NCBI RefSeq assembly: GCF_958298935.1
Contig: NC_084936.1
Coordinates: 5,897,501 to 5,961,500 of the forward strand
Source: Phragmites australis
Taxonomy: Eukaryota > Streptophyta > Magnoliopsida > Poales > Poaceae
Direction: 5' to 3'
DNA: 64,000 nt
Part shown: positions 1 through 11,398 of the stretch, piece by piece
Position numbering within the stretch: position 1 is the first letter of the stretch
How the letters are laid out: the number at the start of each line of letters is the position of its first letter
The notes under the pieces: model-generated
What the model was told of the DNA's origin: nothing
The model's input: only the letters and a program-made list of their open reading frames with translations
Databases searched by the model: none
Translations under genes and position numbers: made by a program

Positions 1-53
1 AGTACGGATTATAATCTAGCTAGTGAACACGTGCAACAATATAAGAAAGATAC

Positions 54-99
54 CATTCAAGAGCAGGAAGAGCAAGCAGCCGGCGAAGAGAACCTTCAT
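54..99 (-). CDS. GDSL esterase/lipase, first exon only (gene continues off the left edge)
   Basis: This 46-bp exon encodes a start Met and a hydrophobic signal-peptide stretch (begins MKVLFAGCLLFL). It is followed on the minus strand by a GT donor at 53-52. The segment 1-160 is practically identical to 48838-48996, which holds exon 1 and part of intron 1 of the complete GDSL gene at 47.4-48.9 kb. The same Met codon, donor and upstream TATA box are present. By inference a second GDSL gene, or a truncated copy, lies immediately left of the window in the same orientation. Only exon 1 can be seen, so it is unknown whether this copy is intact. Confidence 0.75.
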
Positions 100-192
100 G
101 ATCGTCGAAATTGCCAACAAGCTAGCTAGATTGGTTTGAGAAGAGATCGAGCGAGGCTTCTGCGTGCTCTCAACCGAGGTTTGTGGTCTTTA

Positions 193-200
193 TATTTATA
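193..200 (-). promoter_or_regulatory. TATA box of the left GDSL copy
   Basis: TATAAATA on the minus strand, about 95 bp upstream of the Met codon at 99. It is conserved with the TATA box at 49038-49045. The leader differs from the other copy by a roughly 10-bp indel near 155. Confidence 0.7.
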
Positions 201-1917
201 GGGGCGGCAAACGGCTTACAGATCAGCAAAATAGATGTTTCAAATCGCAAGCAAGCAATTTTATTCTATCTTTTCGTTCAAAAAGACAACAAGTTTCTAT
301 CTACAATAGAGTCCTACCAACCTACACCACCTTGTTGATCTCCTTCGGCTTAGAGCCTGTATCTCCAATTCTCCATCCGTTGTTCTATCTCCAAACTAAA
401 TAAACATAAACTACAAACTTGCCCAGGCCCGGAGGCCGTCAAGAAGGCTTGGACAACTCGGGTGGGCAGCTAGCTCTCCGAAGGCCCATGCCGGGACCAT
501 CAATGGATTGCCGGGGATGTAGCCAACACCATGTGAGAGCTTCCAACAGAAACCGAGGCTAATTTTGTTTACATAGATCTCTCGCTACACCAGTCTTAAC
601 ATAATGCATGTGTTCAAGTGTAATACTCCCAGATCTATCAGCAATGATTCGAGGATCAGCTGTAACCATTCTCCCAAGCGAGGTTGGAACGAGCTAGCCA
701 TATATGCTTTTAAGCTGTGTTTTTCTTTGGATTGTTATCGGCATTAACATGGTACATGGCACGCCGATGCATCAGCAAGTCCGGGGTGCCACCCGGGTTG
801 ACTCCATGCGAAGCCGAATTTCTTTTTTGGAACGAACAAGCATTGGGTAGAGACTTACTTATCTGCTGCGGAGGTCGGCCGGCTCCACATTGTCCATGGA
901 GAGAGCGTTGGTTGGCCGCGGAGGTTGGGCAGACGAGTGGACGGTGCCGGGAGAGGAGGAAGATGCACAGTAACATGATGAGACTGGGCAGCACCCCCTA
1001 GCACCTAGGCCACCACGCGCCAGGCCAGGGCGCCTGGCTGGGCCGCTCGCCTGCGCCTGGCCCACAAGGAGCACCAGCAACGGTTTTTTATTTATATATT
1101 TTTAATTTAAAAATTACAAAACTACGGGACCATTTGGGAAATTTGCAGAAATAGGTTTCTCCCGTCCATTTAGTGGGCGTGAAGAGCTTCCCACCCATCC
1201 AACATACGGGAGGTTTTAAAATAAAATAAGTCGTGTTCCAATTCTCTCAACCTTCAAAACACTCTCAAAATAGGCATGACAAATTCCGAAAAAGGAATAT
1301 GATTTCGTTAGAGAGACTGATGATACTTGAGAAAGATGCACCGTTGCATGTCCAATCACGTGGGATAGAGTTGCAGTGATAGTCAGACTCATCAAGCAGC
1401 TCTAGTTGAGCGGTAAAGTCAACAACTCCTATCGTCATTTCTTTGTTTCTAAGTTTATTAATAAATTGACACTCCCATCATCATGTCAAATGCACTGTGA
1501 TTCATTTTCAAGCCTTTGTTTAGATATTTTGTGTCAAAAAGTTTAGCACGTAAGATTTGCTATGGTGCTATTGATGTTAAATAACATATCAACATGCCTT
1601 ACCGCTTTTGTATAAATACTCCTTTTGCTACTAGAATTGTCACAAACTTTGACGAGAAACATTTCTCTTCTGTTTCGCTAATTTTATTACAAATTTTCAC
1701 TTTACTTATTATAAGCTGTAGACATATTAATTTCAACTTTCCACATAGGTGACTTTCAAAGATTTAGGCCCAATTCAGAGCAAAATATATCGTTAAAATT
1801 ATTTTAGAAATATTCCTATTTTGTGCAAACATTAGCGAGGCCGTTGGCTGTGGGCTCCTGAGCCCTAGCCATCCGGGGGGAAAGTGTTCAGGCCCATCCT
1901 TCCCTGCTTCCCTCCTC

Positions 1918-2057
1918 ACAAGCAAGCAATTTTATTCTATCTTTTCGTTCAAAAAGACAAACAAGTTTCTATCTACAATAGAGTCATCCTACCAACCTAC
2001 ACCACCTTGTCGATCTCCTTCAGCTTAGGGCCTGAATCTTCAATTCTGCATCCGTTG
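1918..2057. repeat. Third copy of a 140-bp GDSL upstream segment
   Basis: About 140 bp matches 245-383 and 49096-49232, with a few substitutions and small indels. It sits alone, about 0.7 kb from the end of copy A, with unrelated sequence on both sides. It may be a mobile fragment or the leftover of another duplication round. Confidence 0.75.
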
Positions 2058-3320
2058 ACCAGACAAGCAGGTCTATCGACTAGTGCGTCACGACCGGCGA
2101 CCAGTCCTGAACACATCGTGATCAACTCGCCGAGAAGATCAGTGCCACAATAGCAGCAACGCCTCTACGGTATCCACACGTACCGGGCAGAAACACCGAG
2201 CGCCGATGTGCTAGCACCTTGTGCGGCTAGGGTTTTGGTAGATCATGTGGAAAGCTACAAGTAGGGTTTTCAAGTGGCTCGACCTCTCCACGCCCCACCC
2301 CATGCCTCTCCCCCATGCCTCTCCTTATATAGAGCTCGCTAATGGGCTCCTACATTGGTAACCCTTTAGGACTCTAACACCTTATGGATCACAATCCAAT
2401 CAAACTCATATACGAATCCAATTCGCATGTTTTGTTCCAACCCATTAAGTGTGTGACCCATTAGGTTCATATACAAACGGGTACGACTTGGAAACCCTTT
2501 CCAAACCGAAATCAATAGCGATCCCTAGCAGGACATGTTGACTCCCAAGTATACACAAAAGATCATATCGACTCAACCTTGATATACACATGCACTAATC
2601 CCTTTGCCTCACTATAATAGTCAAGCTCAATGCGAGATATGTGTCACCCTTGTGATAGCTCGACCATTCTCTTGATCAAGTAATAGATTCATCATGATTA
2701 ACTATTTAATCATATTGGTATGGCCATACACTTTCTCAATCTAACTACCTCGAGGGGCCCAAAAATATCTCTCCTGTTATCAGAAAGGGGTAAAATCCAT
2801 CTTGATCGCTCACACACCATGACATGTTTCATGAAAAACCGAAAAACTACCTTTATAACTACTCAGTTACGTAATAGCGTTTGACAGCCCCAAAGTATGT
2901 CACTACACATTCTAGGAATCAATGAGGATCTTAGGTCTAAGGATCCTGCAGGTACACCATTTGAGATAACAACTGATGGCACATTATAATAAAAATCCCA
3001 ACAGTATCTCAAGATGGGTCTATCCAACATTATATTCTACAACATAAATGTTCGTATTTTTGATCTGGTACCTCTATACCTATGATACATAAAATATGAC
3101 CATCAATCAATACATGTGCTGGTCTTATGTATCATCACAATGATATGTAACCAGGGATCGACGAAGAATAACATCATGATATAAACAAAGAGTTTCATGA
3201 ATAAGTCACATACTTTCCAATCAAAGTAAATGATAGTCATTCTTAGAATAACATATTATTCAGAAGTACATGAATATAGACGTGTTATACAATCATCTCT
3301 ATAATTGCCTCTAGGGCATA
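2058..3320 (-). mobile_element. Probable decayed LTR of a Copia-type retrotransposon
   Basis: No coding frame. On the minus strand the right end reads through the motif ATGCCCTAGAGGCAAT, which I recognise as typical of the LTR start of a common grass Copia group. The rest is low-complexity, AT-rich, LTR-like sequence with a TATA-like CTTATATAGAGC near 2323-2335. Neither a clean TG/CA border nor a target duplication was found, so the limits are approximate and the call rests mainly on that motif. Confidence 0.35.
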
Positions 3321-3868
3321 TCACCTTCAGCTTCACCATCTTGGTGTCTCGCGCCAATGGATTAATTGGATAGCTATATTGCTGTCAACCACAAGCACAA
3401 AGGTCTTGGACATGCTTCGCCATCTTAGCTCAAATATGGTGACCATCTAAAGAAACGAAACACATTTTTCTAAGTATGAACAGAGATAGCAGTATTTAGG
3501 ATCAAAATAATTTTAAAAGGCAGGTTGAGGTCGACTTACTCTACAAATTTATTCTTCTTCACTTTCACTAACTTGGCTCTGTGAACAATCGTCATCACAA
3601 TGCTCCTCCAAAATGTCATCTTCATCTTCGTTGTCGCTAGCATTAGAAGAAACATGCTTGCTATGACCAATATTCTTGACTACTTCAGCTGCAATGTTTC
3701 GCCTCTCCTAATCCACTCGATGCATAGTCGCTAAACTTGGATCAATATCTCTCGAAGGCTGGCTTGTGCTGCAAGAAATATCATCCTGATATGCACCATC
3801 AGTACTATGATCTGCATCTTTTTCAGCCACATCAAAAAATGCATATGCTCAAATTTTTGCACTACTCT

Positions 3869-5430
3869 CTAGTTTGCACCATGCTTTGTGTCAGGCAAGT
3901 AAAAAACTTGTGTTGCTTGAGTGGTTAAAATGTAAGGATCATTTTTATACCAGTAGTGCTCAACATTGATGCTTCTAAAATACCCATCATCTTTTACGCC
4001 TGACTTCTTTCCTTCTAGATCAAACCAATCGCATCGGAAAATAACAACAGATCTAACAAATTGGTTATTGGATGGATATCGCAACGCAATTATTTCCTTC
4101 ACGACACCATAAAAGTCTATGTACTCATCTTTATGTGTACCATCAGTCATGATGCCAATGTTCTGTGTCCTTTGGTACTTCTCCTTGCTGACAGCTTGGA
4201 ACAGGACTCCATTGGTGATACATGATGAGTAAGTTTCAATTCTCTTATCTAGACCACATGACAATGCATAGATAGCATCTCCTACCCCTGTACCCTCTCA
4301 AATCAACTTTGTAATCTGTTATGCAGAGAAAGCATGTTATGCTGAGAAAGAAACATATGAAACTAACATGGTTCCTCAACCAATTTAAAAAACCCTTCTC
4401 GAGCCTCTGGTCAATATCATGTGCATTTTCCCTTTCCAACTTTGCTCTGAAGAGCCTGCAATTAATTAATAGATGGATCAAAAGTGCAGCCAAGAAACAA
4501 ATATGAAAAAGAAGATCAGGGTGAATGTGAGAACAAACTCCTTGTATTCATCAACTTCTGGACAAATTTTTAGCACATACCACACCAATTTGTCATATTC
4601 AGCATCATTGTATGCAAATTTTGAGGCTTCCAGAACAGTAACACCGTGTTTGAAAATAGATAGTTCATCTTCTAGTACCCCTTTGTCTATATTAATGCCA
4701 TGTCTTCACTACCTATTATATCTTGTTTCCACATCACTAAAATATCTTGAGCAAAAAATCAAGCACTCATCAACTATGTAGGCCTCTGCAATGGAACCTT
4801 TAGATCTTGGCCTATTTCGCACATAATGCTTCAGGGTACATAATCTCCTTTCAATAGGGTACATCCAACTATACTGAATTGGCCCTCTAAGAAGGCCTCA
4901 TCAAGTAAGTGCACAACCAAGTGTACCATCACATCAAAAAATGCAGGTGGCTAAATGTTCTCAAGTTTACACAGAATTATTGGAATTTCGTATTTCTGTC
5001 ATGCAAAACATCCACCATCAATGTTTGAGCACATATTTCCTTAAAGAAATTTCCAAGCTCAGCAATTGCCTCATTGACATCATTACGGATCAATCCCAGC
5101 ATAGCGACTGGCAAAATTCGTTGCAAAAGGATATGGCTGTCATGAGTTTTCAACCCTTAAACCTTACAACCGTCCATGTTAACACATCTTGCCAAGTTAC
5201 CAGCATATCCATATGGGAACTTATCATCTCTAAGAAATTTACATAATAAAATACTTTTATCCTTTGTCAATGTGTAGCAAGAATTTGGTATGTCATATGT
5301 ATCGCCGTTTGAATGAGTGTAGCTCCTTCCTAATGCCAAGATCTTCCAAATCAAGCCTAGCACTATAGTGTACTTTGTCTTACCCTCAATACACAATAAT
5401 GTCCCAAGAATGTTGATATTGCAGAGGGTT
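3869..5430 (-). pseudogene. CACTA (En/Spm) TnpD-type transposase, C-terminal half, decayed
   Basis: Read on the minus strand, 5430-4900 gives a stretch like the DUF4218 region of plant CACTA transposases (…LLCIEGKTKYT…, …GYAGNLARCVNM…, …GLKTHDSH…ILPVAM…). An in-frame TAA at 5159-5157 interrupts it. Downstream, 4264-3869 gives a DUF4216-like C-terminal domain (…YGVVKEIIALRYP…, …FRCDWFDLEGKK…, …YWYKNDPYILTTQATQVFYL…). The N-terminal Tnp2 catalytic part is absent: the fragment begins abruptly at about 5430, next to unrelated GC-rich sequence. In intact elements this protein cuts and joins transposon ends. Multiple frame breaks make this copy non-functional. Confidence 0.8.
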
Positions 5431-6165
5431 GAAAATGCGCCCCTCGGACGGTCCCGTCGGTCTTTACGCCCAACTTTAGCAGGTGCAGGGGGGCCCACCG
5501 GCCAGCCTCTAAGTACACCCTCATGCCTGTCTGGTCAGAGTAGGTCTGATACGGTCTGATGCAATAGGGCGATAAGCTATAAGCCTCGAGCCCATCGAAG
5601 ATATCTTCGAGCTGTCTATCTCCATGGGCCCTGCGAAGGGACATGCGATTGGACCTGCCGCATTAATTGTCCCCATGCCTTCCTGCCAAGCGGTGGCTGG
5701 GACTGATGTACTCAGTACGATAGGCGTGGGGGGGAGTGGTTGGATGTGACCGGCCACGCTCCCCTTTAATTCTAGCATCGGGCCTCCCACCGATCGACAC
5801 CTCATCGTGGAGCCCTTGCGAGGTCCACCGACAAGAGGTTTCTCAGGCCCTCGGGGAACTCTGAGTACTCGAGGATCAACTGTTCTTGGCCCTGAGCACC
5901 CCCTCCCGGACCTGGCTCTTCTCGGGTCCTCGGGGAACTCTGGGTACTCGGGGACCAACTGTTCTTGGCCCCGAGCACCCCCTCCCAGACTTGGCTCTTC
6001 TCAAGTCCTTGGGGAACTCTGGGTACTCATGGATCAACTATTCTTAGCCCTGAGCACCCTCTCCCCTACTTGGCTCTTCTCGAACCCTCAGGGAACTCTG
6101 TGTACTCTGGGACCAACAACCTGGGAACCCCCAGTTCCCATATTACCGACAGCAGGCGATGATGA
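5431..6165. other. GC-rich insert between two CACTA fragments, with a 79-bp tandem repeat
   Basis: No credible gene. The segment separates two TnpD pseudogenes of opposite orientation. Its right half is the tandem repeat listed separately. The composition and the shape of the repeat suggest the LTR or untranslated part of another retroelement, but no terminal motif was found. Confidence 0.45.
5836..6150. repeat. 79-bp tandem repeat, about four units
   Basis: The anchor GGGGAACTCTG (last copy AGGGAACTCTG) falls at 5853, 5932, 6011 and 6090, exactly 79 bp apart each time. Units share TTCTTGGCCC…GAGCACCC…CTCCC…TTGGCTCTTCTCG and differ by scattered transitions. 79 is not a multiple of three, so the proline-rich translations are frame-shifted between units and are not protein repeats. 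Confidence 0.9.
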
Positions 6166-8386
6166 CAGGTTGGATCAAATGTTGTGCGATGAGAATGTGA
6201 ACTTGAGTACTTAGAGAGACTTTAACAAATTCATGTGCTTGATTGAGGACTCGGAGAAGTCGTTGTTCCTTGGATGTAAACCAAAATACACAAAGTTGTC
6301 ATCCGTGCTTGAACTATTTAAATTGAAAGCAAATGATGGTTGGTCAGACAAGAGTTTCACGGTGCTATTAGAACTCCTATCGGACATACTTCCAGATGGA
6401 AACGAGCTACCCAAAAGCACATACAAAGCAAAGCAGGTTCTTTGTCCATTGGGGATAGATGTGGAAAGGATACATGCATGTCCGAATGACTATATCCTCT
6501 ACCGTAAAGATCTATCAGACTTACATTCATATCCAGCGTGCAAAGCATCTCGATACAAGCGTAAGAGTCAATCAAACGACGGTGAGGTGAAGAAATAAAT
6601 TACTGCTAAGGTGGTGTGGTATCTGCCTATAATTCCACGTCTTAAGCGTTTGTTTGCGAATCAAAAAGGAGGCCAAATTGTTGTGCTGATACTCGGAGGG
6701 CCGCAAGCAAGATGGAAAGCTAAGGCACCCTGCCAATTCTCGTGGAGAAACATCGACACAATCTTCAATGACTTTGGTGCAGAACTGAGGAATATAAGGT
6801 TTGCTTTGAGCACGGACGGGATGAATCCTTTTGGGAACATGAGCAGTAGGCACAACACTTGGTCAGCTGTTCTCAGTATTTACAACCTACCTCCTTGGCT
6901 ATGTATGAAGCGGAAGTACTTGATGATGTCGCTGCTTATCCAAGGCTCAAAACAACCTAGGAATGATATTGATGTATACCTAAGATCATTGGTGGAAGAT
7001 CTAAAAACATTATGGAATAAAGAGGTGCAAGTATAGGATGCGTACAAAAGAGATAATTTCACGCTATGTGCCATATTGTTCTGCACGATCAATGATTTGC
7101 TTACACTACGTAACCTTTCGGGCTAGAGTAAACAAGTAGATACAATGTGCCCTCATGGCTTAGATGGTGGCTGCCCCACTAGTGTAAAACGGTTTTCTTG
7201 CACCACCGTAGGTTCCATGACAGGTATCACCTATACCGCAACATGAAGGAACAATTCGACGAAACGAGGGAGAGAGATTTATGTCCAAGGTAGTACAATG
7301 ATCAAGAGGTGCACATATGGTTAAATATCTCGATGTTGTGTTTGGAAAGGAAAGTAAAAAAATCTAAGGATACCGGTGGCATGTGAAAGAAGCGATCGAT
7401 ATTGTAGAAGATACCGTATTGAAAGCACCTTGAAGTTCGCCACTGCATCGATGTCATGCATGTAGAGAAGAACGTGTGTGAAAGCTTGGTTGGTCTTTTA
7501 CTTAATATTCCAGGAAAGACGAAGGACGGCCTCCACGCAAGGCTTGACTTGGTTGATCTGAAGAAGTATGTACAGAATCGATCTCGTCCGAAGGGCAGCA
7601 TCGTCCAAGGTTACACAACCGAAAAGGTGGTCGAGTTCTGCATCAATTACATGGAGCAACTCAAACCAATTGGTGTGCCCATGTCTCGCCATATGGGGAG
7701 ACTAGGTGGGAAGGGGACCATAGGTAGGAAATCAATCATTGCTGACTTTGCCATGATATCTAAACCCATTTCGCTGTTTTGCAACACATGATGAAGTATC
7801 CCCTCATATCGACATGTATAAGGACGTGCTACGTAGACAGAATCCATGTCATACAGTGGCTTGGATCACAAAACAGCACAACCGCAACTTCAACAACTGG
7901 TTGGCAGCACGATTTAGTAATAATAGTTCAACAGAGGATAATATTGGCTAGTTAGCAAGATGGTCAAGTCACACAGACATGACATTTGAAGCTTATGACA
8001 TAAATGGGTATACCTTTTATACCAGAACATGGGATAGTAAGAGCACGGTACAGAACATCGGTGTGCGCATAGATGTCTTTCAGGATAAACGTGGGGTTTG
8101 TGCGTACTATGGGTACATAGAGGAGATTTCGGAACTCGACTATGTATGTTTCAAGATCCCCCTCTTTCGGTGCCATTGGGTCGTACTCTCAAGTGTTAAG
8201 GTAGACAAGTACGGAATGACTACTATCGACCTCGAACGTGCCGCATACAAAGACAAACCATTTGTACTCGCCAAGCAAGTTATCCAGATCTTTTATGTGC
8301 AAGACTCGGCAAATTCAAAACTTCACGTAGTCCTTCAGGGAAAAGTAAGGATTGTTGGAGTTGAGAATGTCGTGGATGAAGAATAG
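6165..8386 (+). pseudogene. CACTA TnpD (Tnp2-type) transposase, decayed, with internal deletion
   Basis: Successive frames give the conserved order of plant Tnp2 proteins. First comes an N-terminal block (…DDRLDQMLCDE…, …CPNDYILYRKDL…). The Tnp2 core follows (…LSTDGMNPFGNMSSRHNTW…, …NLPPWLCMKRKYLMMSLLI…), then the start of DUF4218 (…MHVEKNVCESLVGLLLNIPGKTKDG…). The sequence then passes directly to the inter-domain stretch (…PMSRHMGRLGGKGTIGRKS…) and to DUF4216 (…YGYIEEISELDY…, …FRCHWVVLSSVKVDKYG…). Most of DUF4218 is therefore deleted. In-frame stops (for example TAG at 6212-6214) and frameshifts near 6600, 7040 and 7790 inactivate it. In living elements this protein binds and cleaves the CACTA ends. 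Confidence 0.85.
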
Positions 8387-8754
8387 TACAATCAATTTGG
8401 TAAGTACCCTCTTGGAGATGGTATCGCCCTTAACGAAGAACAACTTTCGATCGGGGCCGCTTGCTATCTGGGCGTCGATCATCAAGAAGAGCTGATTATT
8501 AAAGCTGTATGATGTTACTCGATTGTACAAACGAACCTATGTATTACAATGTAATATGTAAATATGAATTAGTTATGAATTTAATATTTAGTTTTAATGT
8601 TCAAGTTAAATTTTTAGTTAGTTATAGTAACATGAATGATACTACACCATGTGATACTGCAGATTTAATCATAAATTTACATACAATTTTTTTTCTCATT
8701 TGGAGTTTGTATGGATTATTTATCAATTGTGCAAGTTTTAATGATTTGTCTTGA

Positions 8755-8965
8755 AAATCAGTAATACAGATGGCTAGAAGTAAAAGGCCGTCTGTAATAT
8801 TTATACAGACGAAAACTACTAAAAAGCCGTATGTACTAATGATACCTGTACAAACGGATCGGAGTTATAACCCTTCTATACAATTTGTATAGATGGCTTT
8901 TTTATTAAAAGCCATCTGTAGCAATAATATTAGTAGATGCGGCTAGGAGTAAAAGGCTGTCTATA
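8755..8965. repeat. CACTA subterminal-type repeats (internal set)
   Basis: Short direct and inverted copies of a motif like ACAGACGGCT / AGCCGTCTGT occur about every 40-60 bp. They are the same motif that builds the right terminal region at 12.7-13.06 kb. Such arrays are normally bound by the element's TnpA-type protein. An array this far from the right end suggests the original 5' subterminal region of a smaller element, or a rearrangement. A TATA-like CTCTATAAATAC follows at 8972-8983. The flank 8387-8754 is AT-rich with no gene. Confidence 0.6.
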
Positions 8966-9039
8966 CTAATGCTCTATAAATACTGTTTCGTCTCATCCCC
9001 GTGCCGCACCAAGTTCTTTCTTTACAACTCTAGCTGCCT

Positions 9040-9345
9040 CATCTCCTCCTCCCCGACCGCCCTCCTCCCCGACGACTCCTCCACAGCCAGCCCTCCTCCC
9101 CGGTGGCCCTCTGCGCTCCCCGATGGCCCTCCTCCCTCCTCGGCGGCCCTCCTGGCGAACTCCCTCCCCACGGCTCCTCCATCACCAGCGTCTCCTCCAT
9201 CCCCAGCGCTCCTCCCCAGCGACCTCCCTCCCCAGCAGCTCCTTCAGCCCCGGTGGCCCTCCTTCTTCCCCAGTGGCTCCTCCATCCCAGGCGTCTCCTC
9301 CATCCCCAGCGCTCCTCCTCGGCTGGCCCCCTCTCTGATCCTCTC
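9040..9345. repeat. CT-rich degenerate tandem repeat (CTCCTCCCC-type)
   Basis: A strongly strand-asymmetric, pyrimidine-rich block built from degenerate CTCCTCCCCAGYGGC / CTCCTCCATCCCCAGCG units. It reads as Pro/Ser-rich in three frames, as expected of low-complexity DNA. It lies about 70 bp downstream of the TATA-like motif near 8975 and may be the transcribed leader of the second CACTA gene. It should not be taken as a protein gene by itself. Confidence 0.6.
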
Positions 9346-9479
9346 TTCTTCACGCACTCTCAAGTGTTTTGTTGTGAGCTTTTACTCTCCCTTCCTCTGG
9401 ACAGTAAGAGCCTTGCAGATTATTGCTCTGTGATAAATGATTGTACTGAGGTTGGGCACAATATCTAAGTAGAATAGTG

Positions 9480-10880
9480 TATAGTCTTGTTTAGGGTAGC
9501 TCTGGATACTTGTGTTGGTGTTATTGTCTGATATTTACTTGTGCACCGAGGAACATCTGTAGTTGGCTATCAAAGGGCTGTCTATTTCGCTTCCTGGTTG
9601 ATTATTGTTGTGATTTAGAAGCAGTTTGCTATGTTGTTTCTGAATGCTTATATTGAGTTAGCCCTTTAGCTTTGCTAGTCTCTGTCTTTGTGCTATTTCA
9701 GTTCAGTTTGTGCAATCTGTTGGTCATAATAGTAATATCTAGGGAGATTTTTAAACTGTGTCTAGGCTATACTTACTAGTTGAGAACTTAGATAATTGTC
9801 CGATCGATGATGTGTTCAACTGTACAATTAGGGGCATGTCATCTAATGACTTGAGGTCAATTGTCTGGAAATAAACTGAGAGCAATTTTATACATATTAT
9901 GTTCTTACTGTCAGTTCTTTGAAGTACAATTGTGGTGGTATGAGCTAAGGAAATTTTTGTGTGTGATACATTTTATGGCCTTAAAACTTGGTGCATTTTT
10001 GTATTTATCATAAAAATTATTGTAGACTTTTTTATGTACATCTTGAGTCCTTCGTAGTGTTGAGAAATTGTCTTCTATATATTATACATGTTCATAGATC
10101 TAGTTTCATTATAGATAGATATTATTAGACAGAATCCTTTTCTTGCAGTGATGTGGTTGGTCGTGTAACTGAAGTAGAAGAAGTGAGGCATTTCTCTACC
10201 TAGACTGATAGTTTGCATCTCATATTTCTAGATAATATTTGGCGTTTGTAATATGATTACCTAATCTGATCTTAAAAGTATGGAGGTCAAATGTATTTAT
10301 TTGTGAATATAGATCCGCTTTTGTGCATATCTTTACTGCAACGGTGGTCTACCTGTCTCTGGAAATTACATTTATGCTTAGAGCTATGGTAGCATGAAAA
10401 ACACCTCAATACAATTGCAAAATTTGAATCTTTGATTTTAGAGATATCAGTCCAGGTCTTTTTACTAGTTGATGCTTAGGAATATTGCCTAATTGATGAC
10501 GAATTCGCTCGGAAAATTAGGGAGCAGGATAATTTTTTACATGATGGATGATGCTTTTCCATATGAACTATTGGCACATAAATGGTACCCTACTGCTGAA
10601 TTCAGCATATCGAATGTGCAGATACTAATAAGATCCATGTAGTACTGCATAATCAGACAATTTATTGCAATAAAATCAATCTCTGTTTACCGTATCTATC
10701 CTTACTCCTTTATTTGTCTTTCTAATTGCTTCTACTTTTACCCATCCAATCCAAAGTCCATCGGAGTTACACTCCACATTTGCAAGTATCTATAAATATT
10801 TCTAAATATTAAACAGGAAAGATATCATATAGTATGCTCTCAAGATAGGAGAAGTACACAAACCCCCATTCTTTTCTCAA
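9480..10880. other. AT-rich non-coding stretch, possible long intron of the second CACTA gene
   Basis: No sustained frame, repeat or RNA gene was recognised. The T-rich composition on the plus strand and the position between the leader-like block at 9.0-9.4 kb and coding-like sequence from about 10.9 kb fit an intron. No specific splice pair could be fixed. Confidence 0.4.
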
Positions 10881-11398
10881 ATGGTCCACACTATCACTAT
10901 ATTAATAGGAAATCCTTACGAATATTCAAATATCATTGTAGTAGGTAATTTTAGCCCTTGGAGGATCAATGGGAAGAGTTTGTGGCAAGGTGCTAGTCGG
11001 AGGAATTTCAGCAATAGAGTCAGGCTAACAAGGTGCGCCAGTCATGCAACATGCACCCACGTAGGCTCAGCACTAGTGGGTACGTGCGCAAGGAGTTGGA
11101 TTAGGACAAGGAGGATGAGGAGGCAGCTCGGAAGAACTGCTCCACACCATTTTCACAGATCCCGGAGGGGCGGGCCTGAAACTGGTTCTGAGGAAGTGCT
11201 GTACGCTCAGCCACTAGTTCCATCACCTTCAGGAAGCAAGAAACCGAGCAAGTGGCTCAAAGCATCCTGTAACTTTTGGAAGAATCCACTCAAGGATCAT
11301 TCCAACTATCTTGAGAAAAAGACATACTAACCTCAGCTCTAGGGAACAAAAAGCACCCGGGTCACACGCATGGCATAGGTGTTTCCGTTCCATGGAAG

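Larger units (their letters stand above)
1..1229. repeat. Segmental duplication copy A: GDSL promoter and upstream flank
   Basis: This block is collinear with 48838-50239 and, beyond the LTR insertion, with 63283-63387. Its inner part (about 490-1229) also matches 15736-16520. It retains the uninterrupted empty sites for two insertions found in the right-hand copy: CATATATG at 699-706 (hAT MITE) and ACTAC at 1121-1125 (LTR retrotransposon). Similarity to the other copies stops after the shared run GGTTTTAAAATAAAATA near 1229. Apart from GDSL exon 1 no coding function is seen, and short open frames in the block have no recognisable domain. Confidence 0.85.

Noticed and set aside
3850..3862. 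CACTACTCTCTAG as the left CACTA terminus
   Set aside because: It lies at the edge of the minus-strand TnpD coding sequence and matches the right terminus only over the first seven bases.
5807..6214. Repetitive 135-aa protein over the 79-bp array
   Set aside because: The unit length is not a multiple of three, so repeats change frame; no start context or domain is present.
9040..9440. Proline/serine-rich protein on the plus strand and a Gly/Arg-rich one on the minus strand
   Set aside because: The block is a degenerate pyrimidine-rich repeat open in several frames on both strands, so open frames are expected without coding.
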